In this document: in pieces, positions 1 through 7,817 of the stretch
How the letters are laid out: the number at the start of each line of letters is the position of its first letter
How positions within the stretch are numbered: position 1 is the stretch's first letter
From: an uncultured Clostridia bacterium
Lineage (GTDB): Bacteria; Bacillota; Clostridia; Christensenellales; Borkfalkiaceae
Assembly: GCA_934254755.1 (NCBI GenBank)
Contig: CAKQMM010000007.1
Span: forward strand, 1 to 16,822
Direction: 5' to 3'
Length of the DNA: 16,822 bases
Made by a program: the position numbers and the translations under genes
Notes under the pieces: model-generated
Told to the model about the DNA's origin: nothing
Seen by the model: the letters and a program-made list of their open reading frames with translations, nothing else
The model's database searches: none

Positions 1-515
1 CGGCTGTCTTTACTCGTCGCAATAAGCGTTTCTGACGATATTTTTTTACCGCAATAGCGGTTGAAAAACAGCATAAACAGTTTGATTAAAATCGAAGCCG
101 CAAGGGTAATAACCACGAATTTATTGAAGATTATTTCATTCGGGCTGACTATGGTTTTAACGCCGCTTTTTAAAAGCTCCGCCCCGATAACCATTATTAA
201 AAACGCAACGGTCAGCGCGGAAACGTATTCGTATCTGCCGTGCCCGTATGGGTGACCTTCGTCGGCGGGGCGATTTGCCATTTTAAACCCGAAAAAGCTG
301 ACTATGTTGCTCGACGCGTCAGATAGGTTGTTCACGCCGTCCGCGACGATAGACACGTTGCCCGTAAAAAACCCGACCGCGACTTTGAACCCGAACAATA
401 AGACGTTTAAAATCATACCCGTAACGCTTGCAAGCACGCCGTAACGGTCGCGCACCTTAGGGTTTGATACGTCGTCTGCGTTTTTTATGAAAATTTTAAT
501 AAAACGGTTAAACAT
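1..515 (-). CDS. Cation diffusion facilitator (CDF) family transporter, N-terminal part, truncated by window edge
   Basis: The frame is open from an ATG at 513-515 to the left edge, giving 171 complete codons. The translation contains ADGVNNLSDASSN, a CDF transmembrane-helix-2 signature with metal-binding Asp residues, and GHPYGHGRYEYV, the loop with the paired His/Asp-type ligands that follows it. The beginning, with PKVRDRYGVLASVTGMILN, matches how FieF/YiiP-like members start, which supports this ATG. Family members export divalent cations (Zn, Fe, Mn, Cd) across the inner membrane in exchange for protons; the exact metal cannot be told from this part. At least four hydrophobic segments are visible. 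Oddly, there is no Shine-Dalgarno sequence upstream: the bases before the ATG belong to a repeat-like tract. The cytoplasmic C-terminal domain lies outside the window. Confidence 0.9.
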   Translation of the reverse strand, partial: MFNRFIKIFIKNADDVSNPKVRDRYGVLASVTGMILNVLLFGFKVAVGFFTGNVSIVADGVNNLSDASSNIVSFFGFKMANRPADEGHPYGHGRYEYVSALTVAFLIMVIGAELLKSGVKTIVSPNEIIFNKFVVITLAASILIKLFMLFFNRYCGKKISSETLIATSKDS

Positions 516-540
516 AATTAGTTTTTAGTGGATAGTGGTT

Positions 541-586
541 AGTGAGTAGAAGCGGAAGGAGCAAGCCCCTTCCCTACGTTAAATTT
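541..586. repeat. 46-bp direct repeat, copy A
   Basis: This copy matches copy B at 725-770 without gaps. The last 28 bases (559-586) are identical to 743-770. The first 18 differ at five positions (546, 549, 554, 555, 558), and every difference is G here versus A in copy B. On the minus strand the segment can fold GGAAGG against CCTTCC around a short loop. Just to its left (about 523-550) is a degenerate run of TAGTGGATAGTGGTTAGTGAGTAG type. The two copies flank the inverted-arm element at 593-722. Confidence 0.8.
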
Positions 587-592
587 GCATTT

Positions 593-722
593 CTGTCATT
601 CTGAACACGCAGTGTGAAGAATCCCCGCGGAAGCGGCAAACTTCGTTTGCTTTTTGTGATCCGCCCGCGTTTAACTTATGCTTTCATTTCCACGGATATT
701 TCGCTAACGCTCAATATGACAG
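593..722. repeat. 130-bp element with imperfect terminal inverted arms (MITE/REP-like)
   Basis: The left arm (593-624) begins CTGTCATTCTGA and ends GAATCC. The right arm (694-722), read on the minus strand, begins CTGTCATATTGA and ends ATATCC, so the ends form an imperfect inverted repeat of about 30 bp. Inside is a smaller hairpin, GCAAAC-TTC-GTTTGC, at 636-650. The outer sequence resembles the dispersed intergenic GTCATTCTGAGC-type repeat found in many bacterial genomes (recalled, not searched). No coding capacity and no transposase is present, so any movement would need a protein from elsewhere. It sits between tsaD and the CDF gene, both on the minus strand. Confidence 0.65.
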
Positions 723-724
723 CA

Positions 725-770
725 AGTGAATAAAAGCAAAAAGAGCAAGCCCCTTCCCTACGTTAAATTT
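725..770. repeat. 46-bp direct repeat, copy B
   Basis: Partner of the repeat at 541-586: 41 of 46 positions are identical, and all five differences are A here for G there. It lies 28 bp beyond the end of tsaD. In a minus-strand transcript GGAAGG can still pair with CUUUUU through G-U pairs and is followed by a U-rich stretch, so this copy could act as a weak terminator for tsaD. No better terminator is visible after tsaD. The terminator role is inference. Confidence 0.75.
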
Positions 771-797
771 ACGGGTTCATAAATTCCGCCAAAGCAT

Positions 798-1844
798 CTA
801 ACTTAACGAAACGCTGGCTTTTGCGTTTAAAGCTAAATCGGCAAAGTTGCGTTTTTTATATTGAAGATACCCTTCCGCGCCTATCATTGCGGCGTTGTCG
901 GTGCAAAACTTCTTTTCGGGGAGGGCAACTTTTATTCCTTTTTTATTAGCTTTTAAAGTTAAACTTTCCCTCAAATAGCTATTGGCGACAACCCCGCCGC
1001 CCGCTGTAATCACACTATAGCCGTACTTTTCGGCGGCGGTGACGGCGTTATTCACCAAAACGTCTATCGCGGCGGCCTGGAATGACGCGGCTACGTCCGC
1101 CTTTGAAAATTCTACGCCCTTTTGCTCGTTATTATGTATGTAATTTATAGCGAATGTTTTAAGCCCGCTGTAAGAAAAGTCTAAACTATGCTTGCCTTTA
1201 AGCATTTTGGGGAAGGCTATATTAGCTTTACCCTCCTTAGCAAGCCTTTCTATATTCGGTCCGCCCGGGTAAGGAAGCCCTAACGTGCGGGCGATTTTAT
1301 CGAGCGATTCGCCCACCGCGTCGTCAAGCGTCTGACCTAAAACTTCAAACTCATAGTAGTTTTTAACCGCTATGATGGCGGTATGCCCGCCGCTTGCAAG
1401 CACGCTTATAAAAGGCGGTTCAAGCGTTTTATCGGCAAGATACGCCGCCGCGAGATGCCCCCTTATGTGGCTGACGGGAATAAGCGGCACGTTTAGCGAA
1501 AACGCAAGCGCCTTAGCGTAAGAAACGCCCACCAAAAGCGCGCCCAAAAGCCCCGCGCCGTAAGTCACGGCAACGGCGTCAATATCTTTTAAGGTAACGC
1601 CCGCGTCCGATATCGCCTTTTCGACGGTAAGCGAAATAGCGGCGGTGTGCGCGCGGGAAGCAATTTCCGGCACCACTCCGCCGAACTTAACGTGTTCGGT
1701 AGCCGAACTCATAATAACGGACGACAAAATTTCTCTGCCGCCCTTTAAAATTGCCGCCGCGGTTTCGTCGCAACTCGATTCTATCGCAAGAATAATCGCG
1801 TCGTCTTTAACCTTAGCGGCGTTTACTATATCATTGTAACTCAT
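798..1844 (-). CDS. tsaD: tRNA N6-adenosine threonylcarbamoyltransferase TsaD
   Basis: TsaD transfers the threonylcarbamoyl group from threonylcarbamoyl-AMP to A37 of ANN-decoding tRNAs in the cytoplasm, working with TsaB and TsaE (not in this window). At 348 aa the length is typical. Visible motifs are ILAIESSCDET (18-28), GGVVPEIASRAH (55-66), HIRGH with the two metal-binding His residues (126 and 130), SGGHT (151-155), GESLDKIAR, PYPGGP, FSYSGLKT, the glycine-rich AGGGVVANSYLR, and CTDNAAMI, whose Asp is the expected third metal ligand. About 15 residues precede the usual start of the fold. The ATG overlaps the prfB stop by one base (TAATG), so translation is probably coupled and the gene is the last of secA-prfB-tsaD. 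It ends in TAA, 28 bp before the repeat cluster. Confidence 0.97.
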   Translation of the reverse strand: MSYNDIVNAAKVKDDAIILAIESSCDETAAAILKGGREILSSVIMSSATEHVKFGGVVPEIASRAHTAAISLTVEKAISDAGVTLKDIDAVAVTYGAGLLGALLVGVSYAKALAFSLNVPLIPVSHIRGHLAAAYLADKTLEPPFISVLASGGHTAIIAVKNYYEFEVLGQTLDDAVGESLDKIARTLGLPYPGGPNIERLAKEGKANIAFPKMLKGKHSLDFSYSGLKTFAINYIHNNEQKGVEFSKADVAASFQAAAIDVLVNNAVTAAEKYGYSVITAGGGVVANSYLRESLTLKANKKGIKVALPEKKFCTDNAAMIGAEGYLQYKKRNFADLALNAKASVSLS

Positions 1845-2941
1845 TACGATTTTTTAAGATAGTCGATTATAAACCCGTCTATATCGCCGTCCATAACCGC
1901 CTGTACGTTGGAGTTTTCCGCCCCCGTCCTATGGTCTTTGACCAAGGTGTACGGGCAGAAAACGTAGGAGCGAATCTGACTGCCCCATTCGATTTTTTTA
2001 ATTTCGCCTTTAATGTCCTGCGCTTCTTGAAGCCGCTCCGCTTCCTTTCTTTCGATGAGTTTGCTCATTAGCATCTTCATCGCTTGCTCACGGTTTTGTA
2101 TCTGAGAGCGTTCGTTTTGGCAGGCGACTATTATACCCGTCGGAATATGCGTTATGCGGATAGCGGACTCCGTTTTGTTGACGTGCTGTCCGCCCGCGCC
2201 GCTACTCCTGTACGTATCGACCTTTATGTCTTCGGGACGAATTTCAATCTCGCCCGTATCTTCTATTTCGGGCATGACTTCGACGGACGAAAAGGACGTG
2301 TGGCGTTTTGCGTTCGCGTCGAACGGCGAAATTCTGACCAGCCTGTGAACCCCTTTTTCCGCCTTTAAATAGCCGTAGGCGTTATCTCCTTCCACTTTGA
2401 ACGAAACGCTTTTAAGCCCCGCGCCGTCGCCGTCTAAGCGGTCGAGTTCGGTTAGCTTATATCCGTGCTTTTCGCTGTAACAAATGTACATGCGGTAAAG
2501 CATTTCCGTCCAGTCGCACGCTTCGGTGCCGCCCGCGCCCGCGTGCAATGTCATTATGGCGTTGCACCCGTCGTACTTACCCTTTAAAAGGGCGCGTAAG
2601 CGCATATCTTCGATATCTTTTTCGGCAGCGCTTAATTCTTCGTCAATCTCGCCCAAAAACGTATCGTCGTTTTCTTCTTCGGCAAGGGCGACCATTTCTT
2701 CCGCGTCGCTTATAGCCTTTTCGGCTTTATCGAAAGCGTTTATTTTGTTCCTTACGTGCTGCGCTTTTTTAGAATATTCGGTGGACTTTTGAAGATTGGT
2801 GTACACTTCTTCTTTCGCAAGTTCAGCTTCTAAATTGCTGAGTTCTTCCCGCGCGGAAGATATGTCGAGAGAGTATCCCGCGTCTTTAAGCGTTTCTTTT
2901 AAGTCGGATATCTTTTGTCTGTATAAATCGGTTCTTATCAT
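1844..2941 (-). CDS. prfB: Peptide chain release factor 2 (RF2)
   Basis: RF2 recognises UAA and UGA in the ribosomal A site and triggers peptide release. At 365 aa it is full length. The stop-codon reading tripeptide SPF is at 205-207 and the catalytic GGQ at 250-252, the same numbers as in E. coli RF2. An N-terminal helical region (about 1-110) precedes these, and SGAGGQHVNKTESA is typical of the catalytic loop. Most bacterial prfB genes carry an in-frame UGA near codon 25 that needs a +1 frameshift; here the equivalent region (residues 22-29, GYSLDISS) is read straight through without any stop. The ATG lies two bases after the secA stop with only a weak ribosome binding site, so translational coupling is likely. 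Confidence 0.97.
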   Translation of the reverse strand: MIRTDLYRQKISDLKETLKDAGYSLDISSAREELSNLEAELAKEEVYTNLQKSTEYSKKAQHVRNKINAFDKAEKAISDAEEMVALAEEENDDTFLGEIDEELSAAEKDIEDMRLRALLKGKYDGCNAIMTLHAGAGGTEACDWTEMLYRMYICYSEKHGYKLTELDRLDGDGAGLKSVSFKVEGDNAYGYLKAEKGVHRLVRISPFDANAKRHTSFSSVEVMPEIEDTGEIEIRPEDIKVDTYRSSGAGGQHVNKTESAIRITHIPTGIIVACQNERSQIQNREQAMKMLMSKLIERKEAERLQEAQDIKGEIKKIEWGSQIRSYVFCPYTLVKDHRTGAENSNVQAVMDGDIDGFIIDYLKKS

Positions 2942-2943
2942 TT

Positions 2944-5637
2944 TTAGTTTTTACCGCAGCAGTTTTTGTATTTAAGTCCGCTTCCGCACGGGCAGGGGTC
3001 GTTCCTCCCCACCTTTTTCTTTGCGACGGGAGTGGTATTTGCCGATTTTTGAGCCGCGTTATCGTTCGCCTGCAAGTTTTGCGGGCGCGCGGGGCGTGCG
3101 GCGGGAGCGTTACGAATTTCCGCTTTAAGAAGTAACCTTACCGTATCTTCCTGAATACTTTCAACCATCGCGTTGAACATTTCAAGCCCCTCGCGCTTGT
3201 AAGCGTTTATGGGGTTTTCGTTAGCGTAGCCGCGAAGCGATATGCCGCGTTTTAAGGTATCCATCGCGTCGATATGGTCTATCCACTTCGTATCCACGTT
3301 CCTTAAAAGCACGAACCTTTCGATTTCTGTAAAGTTCAAGCCCATTTCGGCATATTTTTTGATTTTTTGCTCGTAGCACTCTATGACGCGGCGGGTAACT
3401 CTTTCGAGAATTTCTTCAACGTCCCAATTTTTAAGGCGTTCGTCGGTGATATAGTTTTCGCCGACGGGCAGCACCACTTCTTCAAGGGCTTTGTTGAGCG
3501 CGTCTTTATCCCACTTAGCGGGTTCTTGCGAAACGTTTACCGTGCGCGATATGATAGCGTTCACCAAATCGGGGATAAGTTTTAAAATGTCGGAGTGGAT
3601 ATCTTCGCCCTTTAAAACTCTCATACGCTCGGCGTAAATAGTCGAACGCTGTTCGTTCATAACGCTATCGTATTCGATAAGTTGACGGCGAACGCCGAAG
3701 TTTCTGCCTTCGACCATTCTCTGCGCGTTTTCTATCTGGCGGGAAAGCATTTTCGACTGCATGGGCGTATCTTCGTCAACCTTAAACAAGTCGTAAATGC
3801 GTTTAAGCCTTTCGCCGCCGAAACGGGTTGCCAAATCGTCTTCGAGCGAAATGTAGAATATGGATGAACCGGGGTCACCCTGACGACCGGAACGGCCGCG
3901 CAACTGGTTGTCGATACGGCGCGATTCGTGGCGTTCGGTGCCGATGATTTTAAGACCGCCGAGAGCCATAACTTCGGCTTTTTCTTTTTCGGTCACTTCG
4001 GCGTGCTTTTCAAGCAGCTTTCTATACTCGTTGCGAACGCTTAACACTTCGTCGGAAACGTTCTGAACGTAAGATATCGCGCTTTCGACGATTTCGGGGT
4101 CCACGCCGCGGTTTATCAAATCTTGTTTAGCCAAAAATTCGGGGTTGCCGCCGAGAAGAATATCCGTTCCGCGCCCCGCCATATTCGTCGCGATAGTGAC
4201 CGCGCCGAGTTTACCCGCCTGCGCTATAATCTGCGCTTCTTTCTGGTGGTTTTTGGCGTTCAATATATTGTGCTTGATTCTGTTTTTGATAAGATAGCGC
4301 GATATTTCTTCACTCTTTTCAACCGTGACGGTGCCGACTAAGATGGGCTGACCCGTCGCGTGGGTATCGACGATATCTTTTATTATCGCGCGAATTTTAC
4401 CCTTTTCGGTCGAGTAGATAACGTCGGGGTAATCTTTACGCTGAACGGGTTTATTGGTGGGTATCTCTAAAACGTCGAGCCCGTAAATGGTTCTAAACTC
4501 TTCTTCTTCCGTTTTTGCGGTACCCGTCATACCCGAAAGCTTGTCGTAAAGTCTGAAGTAGTTCTGGAAGGTAATGGTAGCGTGGGTTTTATTCTCGTTT
4601 TTAACGGGAACGTTTTCCTTCGCTTCGATTGCCTGGTGAAGCCCGTCGCTGTAACGGCGGCCTATCATTAAGCGCCCCGTAAACTCGTCGATTATGATAA
4701 TTTCGCCGTCTTTAACGAGATAGTCGTTATCGCGCTTAAATATATAATGCGCTTTTAAGGCTTGCTGAATGTGGTGCGAAAGCTCTGCGTTTTCAATGTC
4801 CGCAAAGTTAGCAAGGTTGAAAAATCTTTCCGCTTTCCTCGCGCCGCTTTCGGTTATCTGCACGCTTTTATCTTTGATATCGACGGTAAAGTCCTCTTCT
4901 TTAACGAGCGTTTTTACGAAGCGGTTAGCCTGAATATAAAGTTCGCTCGATTTGCCGCCGCGACCCGATATGATAAGCGGGGTACGCGCTTCGTCGATTA
5001 AAATACTATCCACTTCGTCAACGATAGCGAAGTTAAGCCCGCGCTGAACCATGTCTTTTAAATTGACCTTTAAGTTGTCGCGCAAGTAGTCGAAGCCGAA
5101 TTCGTTATTCGTGCCGTAGGTTATGTCGCAAGCGTAGGCGGCGCGCTTTTGGTCGTCGTCCATCGCGTGGAGGTTGACGCCTACCGTCAAACCTAAGAAT
5201 TTATAAACCTTGCCCATCCATTCCGCGTCACGCGAGGCAAGATATTCGTTTACCGTTACGACGTGCACGCCCTTACCCGTAAGCGCGTTAAGGTATGCGG
5301 GAAGGGTTGCCATAAGCGTTTTACCTTCGCCCGTTTTAAGTTCGGCAACGCGGCCTTCGTGCACGCACACGCCGCCCATTAACTGAACGCGGTAGTGGCG
5401 CATGTTCAAAACCCTAAAACTTGCTTCTCTTACGACGGCAAAAGCGTCGGGCAAAATCTTTTCGAGCGTTTCGCCGTCCTGAAGCCGTTTTTTAAGAATA
5501 GGCGTTTGCGCTTTAAGCTCGTCGTCGCTCATTTTTTCGTACACGGGCGACAAAGCCATTATCTTGTCCGCAATTTTGCCGATGTTTTTAAGCCCTACGC
5601 GGGTGTCGTGCGTTAAAATGTATCTGATAAGTCCCAT
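2944..5637 (-). CDS. secA: Preprotein translocase ATPase SecA
   Basis: SecA is the cytoplasmic ATPase that pushes unfolded preproteins through SecYEG. With the ATG at 5635-5637 it has 897 aa. In order: a helical N-terminus, Walker A in AELKTGEGKT (GEGKT at 103-107), GTNNEFGFDYLRDNL, the DEAD-type box IVDEVDSILIDEARTPLIISG split over two Asp motifs, the nucleotide-binding-domain 2 motifs AGRGTDILLGG and RGRSGRQGDPGSS, then the helical wing domain and a C-terminal zinc site CPCGSGLKYKNCC (Cys 882, 884, 893, 894) that binds SecB or ribosomes in relatives. I chose this ATG because GGAG lies 6 bases upstream and the protein then begins MGLIRYIL. The frame is open upstream to a TTG at 5712, but that lies about 8 bases from the predicted transcription start and has no ribosome binding site. 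First gene of secA-prfB-tsaD. Confidence 0.97.
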   Translation of the reverse strand: MGLIRYILTHDTRVGLKNIGKIADKIMALSPVYEKMSDDELKAQTPILKKRLQDGETLEKILPDAFAVVREASFRVLNMRHYRVQLMGGVCVHEGRVAELKTGEGKTLMATLPAYLNALTGKGVHVVTVNEYLASRDAEWMGKVYKFLGLTVGVNLHAMDDDQKRAAYACDITYGTNNEFGFDYLRDNLKVNLKDMVQRGLNFAIVDEVDSILIDEARTPLIISGRGGKSSELYIQANRFVKTLVKEEDFTVDIKDKSVQITESGARKAERFFNLANFADIENAELSHHIQQALKAHYIFKRDNDYLVKDGEIIIIDEFTGRLMIGRRYSDGLHQAIEAKENVPVKNENKTHATITFQNYFRLYDKLSGMTGTAKTEEEEFRTIYGLDVLEIPTNKPVQRKDYPDVIYSTEKGKIRAIIKDIVDTHATGQPILVGTVTVEKSEEISRYLIKNRIKHNILNAKNHQKEAQIIAQAGKLGAVTIATNMAGRGTDILLGGNPEFLAKQDLINRGVDPEIVESAISYVQNVSDEVLSVRNEYRKLLEKHAEVTEKEKAEVMALGGLKIIGTERHESRRIDNQLRGRSGRQGDPGSSIFYISLEDDLATRFGGERLKRIYDLFKVDEDTPMQSKMLSRQIENAQRMVEGRNFGVRRQLIEYDSVMNEQRSTIYAERMRVLKGEDIHSDILKLIPDLVNAIISRTVNVSQEPAKWDKDALNKALEEVVLPVGENYITDERLKNWDVEEILERVTRRVIECYEQKIKKYAEMGLNFTEIERFVLLRNVDTKWIDHIDAMDTLKRGISLRGYANENPINAYKREGLEMFNAMVESIQEDTVRLLLKAEIRNAPAARPARPQNLQANDNAAQKSANTTPVAKKKVGRNDPCPCGSGLKYKNCCGKN

Positions 5638-5726
5638 ATTATCTCCGATTGCGTTAAACCGATTTTTTAAGGGCATGCCGACGATTTCGGCAAAATAAGC
5701 CCGTCCGTTCAACGCCGCTATTATAT

Positions 5727-5755
5727 ATATTACATTATTTTACTTATTAAGTAAA
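5727..5755 (-). promoter_or_regulatory. Probable secA operon promoter overlapping a 17-bp palindrome
   Basis: Read on the minus strand, TTTACT (5750-5755) and TAATAT (5727-5732) are separated by exactly 17 bp, a good sigma-A-type match. The start would fall near 5720, giving a leader of about 83 nt before the secA ATG. A TATAAT at 5720-5725 is an alternative -10 without a well-placed -35. The -35 is embedded in a perfect inverted repeat, TTTACTTA-T-TAAGTAAA (5739-5755), which could be an operator or simply AT-rich chance. No experiment is implied. Confidence 0.6.
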
Positions 5756-5801
5756 CAGTTTTTTTGAAAATTTGCGCCTTTTAAAGCGGATTATTATAGA
5801 A

Positions 5802-5826
5802 AAAATCGCCATATTTTGGCGATTTT
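5802..5826 (-). terminator. Intrinsic terminator after the LysM gene
   Basis: A perfect 9-bp stem AAAATCGCC/GGCGATTTT encloses a 7-base loop. On the minus strand the hairpin is followed by a T-rich run (GGCGATTTTTTC). It lies 37 bp after the stop of the LysM gene and before the secA promoter, separating the two same-strand transcription units. Confidence 0.85.
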
Positions 5827-5862
5827 CACTAAAATTTTTAGTTTGCGGGTAATTTTTAGCGG

Positions 5863-6165
5863 TTATTTTACGATAAGCCGCATAAACGGATAGATAAAGT
5901 TCACTTTATTTAGGCGATAAATTTCGTCCTTTTGCGCGCCGTACTTCCTACAAATTCCGTCGATATCGTCCGCCGCCCCGACGGTTATAACCGATTCGCT
6001 TCGCCTTATAAAAACCGCCTGACCTAAAAGCGGCGGCGAAGTTAAATTATTGTCGCAAATTATAACCTGCCTCGTCGTATTGAATTTTTCAGCCACGCCG
6101 TCAAGCGTATCGCCCTTTTCAAAAACGTAAGCCCCGCAAGAAAACTCTTCAATCAGACTTTTCAT
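5863..6165 (-). CDS. Small protein with two LysM domains, no signal peptide
   Basis: This is a 100-aa protein made almost only of LysM-type repeats. The first is clear (about residues 11-55: YVFEKGDTLDGVAEKFN through LLGQAVFIRR). The second is more diverged (about 57-100: ESVITVGAADDIDGICRKYG through FIYPFMRLIVK). LysM domains bind N-acetylglucosamine-containing glycans such as peptidoglycan. There is no signal peptide or membrane segment, which is unusual for a wall-binding protein; cytoplasmic LysM proteins occur in spore-coat and spore-envelope assembly, so a role in the mother cell is possible but is inference. I place the start at the ATG at 6163-6165 because AGGGG lies about 10 bases upstream. 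The frame continues upstream to a TTG at 6189 without a ribosome binding site. It is divergent from the SpoVB-like flippase and ends just before an intrinsic terminator. Confidence 0.8.
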   Translation of the reverse strand: MKSLIEEFSCGAYVFEKGDTLDGVAEKFNTTRQVIICDNNLTSPPLLGQAVFIRRSESVITVGAADDIDGICRKYGAQKDEIYRLNKVNFIYPFMRLIVK

Positions 6166-6338
6166 AAGAATAAAACCCCTCATCGGCAAAAGCCTGATAA
6201 AAATATATTTAATTTACCCCGCCCGTATTCTTAAAAACGACTTTATTAAATAAAATGTTATAAGCCGAAAATCGGGCGAGCGGCTTAAACTACGCCCCGT
6301 TATTAAATTCTTTTCAGGTAGGTGGCACTATAAAACGG

Positions 6339-7817
6339 TTGGTTAAAACGATGGCTGTCGTTACGGTCGCTTCCGCGATAGAGCGTGCGCTCGGTTTTAT
6401 TTATCGCGTTTATTTATCCCGCGCCCTCGGTGCGGAAGGGGTGGGAATTTATCAGATTTCCGTTTCGGTTATAGGGCTTATTATGACCCTGACTTCGTCG
6501 GGCATACCCATAACCGTTTCGCGCATAATGACGAAACACTCAGCCGCGCGCGAAGGGGCGCGCAACTATAAAACGTTCACGGCGGGGGTTATTTTAAGTA
6601 TTATCGCTTCCGCGCCGATAGTTTTCGCGCTGACGGCGTTCGGCAACTTTTTCTCGTTTATTTTCACCGATAAGCGTTGCATGAGCGTTCTGACGATAAT
6701 GCTCCCGGGGGTAATAATAACTTCCGTTTACGCGGTTATACGCGGTTATTTCTGGGGTGAAAAAAAGTTCTTCACCTACTCGGCGATAGAACTTTTAGAA
6801 GAAGCGGTTATGCTCGTCGCGGGGATAATTTTAATAAACAACGCGGTAAGCGCGTTCGACGGCGCAAAGCGCGCGGGCTTAGCGGTGCTTATATCTTACG
6901 CCTTTTCGTTCGCGGCGGCGAGCGTCGTCTATTTTATGCACGGCGGCAAACTTAAAAGCCCCAAAGGCGAACTTAAACCGCTAATATCTTCCGCCGCCCC
7001 CATAACCCTTATGCGGACGGGCGGCTCGCTTATAAACACGCTTATTGCGGTGGTTCTCCCGGCAAGGCTCCTTTTATACGGGCTTACGGGGCAGGAAGCG
7101 ATGAGCGACTACGGCGTTTTGTCGGGAATGGTTATTCCGCTTATTTATATTCCAAGCACCCTTATAGGCTCTATCGCGCTCGTTTTAGTCCCCGAACTTG
7201 CCGACAACTTTTATCGGAACAATCACGTCACTTTAAAAAACAACGTCGAAAAAGCGGTAAAAGTTTCCGTTTTTATATCCACGCTTATTATTCCGTCCTT
7301 TTTATCTCTCGGTAAAAACATCGGGCAAATGGTATACGGCAACGCAGCCGCAGGCATTTATCTGCGTGCGGGCGCGATTATAATGTTCCCCATGAGCATT
7401 TCGCTTATAACGACGAGTATGCTCAACAGTTTAAACCTTGAAAAAAAGACGATGCTCTCCTTTTTTGCGGGCGCGATTCCGCTGCTTTTATGCGTGTACT
7501 TTTTATCGCCCGTCGTAGGGGTGTACTCGCTTATAATCGGCTTAACGCTTAGCTACACCATAACCGCGACGATAAATTTGATTTTAATAAAAAAGACTTG
7601 CAAAGTAAAACCGAGATACGTCGATTTTATCATTGCAAGCTTCGTATTTTTAATTCCGTCAACCCTGTTCGGCTACCTTTTAAACAACGTTTTAGGCGCG
7701 TTTATGCCTTACGTTTTATCGACAGTTATCGCCGCCGCTGTAGTTACGGCGTTTACCTACGCATTTTTTACGGTGTTTAATCTGATAGATTTAAAAGACT
7801 TGTTTAAAAAAGCCTGA
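6339..7817 (+). CDS. SpoVB/MurJ-like flippase of the MOP superfamily (polysaccharide/lipid export)
   Basis: The 492-aa, very hydrophobic protein has 12-14 likely membrane segments. The N-terminus, with ALGFIYRVYLSRALGAEGVG followed by IYQISVSVIGLIMTL and SSGIPITVSRI, is the signature of the SpoVB branch of the MATE/MurJ-type MOP exporters. Family members flip undecaprenyl-linked sugar precursors across the cytoplasmic membrane; B. subtilis SpoVB is needed for the spore cortex. Which substrate this one moves cannot be told from sequence. The start is uncertain: TTG at 6339 gives a typical N-terminus, while the purine-rich AGGTAGGTGG lies 13-20 bases upstream; ATG at 6351 is an alternative. The last 27 bp overlap the convergent FolT-like gene. 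The divergent neighbour is a LysM protein, which fits a cell-envelope or spore-envelope role. Confidence 0.9.
   Translation: MVKTMAVVTVASAIERALGFIYRVYLSRALGAEGVGIYQISVSVIGLIMTLTSSGIPITVSRIMTKHSAAREGARNYKTFTAGVILSIIASAPIVFALTAFGNFFSFIFTDKRCMSVLTIMLPGVIITSVYAVIRGYFWGEKKFFTYSAIELLEEAVMLVAGIILINNAVSAFDGAKRAGLAVLISYAFSFAAASVVYFMHGGKLKSPKGELKPLISSAAPITLMRTGGSLINTLIAVVLPARLLLYGLTGQEAMSDYGVLSGMVIPLIYIPSTLIGSIALVLVPELADNFYRNNHVTLKNNVEKAVKVSVFISTLIIPSFLSLGKNIGQMVYGNAAAGIYLRAGAIIMFPMSISLITTSMLNSLNLEKKTMLSFFAGAIPLLLCVYFLSPVVGVYSLIIGLTLSYTITATINLILIKKTCKVKPRYVDFIIASFVFLIPSTLFGYLLNNVLGAFMPYVLSTVIAAAVVTAFTYAFFTVFNLIDLKDLFKKA

Noticed and set aside
593..722. Complete insertion sequence or CRISPR-like array
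   Set aside because: No transposase frame, only two outer direct repeats and no regular spacers; it is at most a non-autonomous element.
5638..5712. Upstream extension of SecA by 25 residues from a TTG
   Set aside because: No ribosome binding site, poor match to SecA N-termini, and too close to the predicted transcription start; the ATG at 5637 has GGAG at good spacing.
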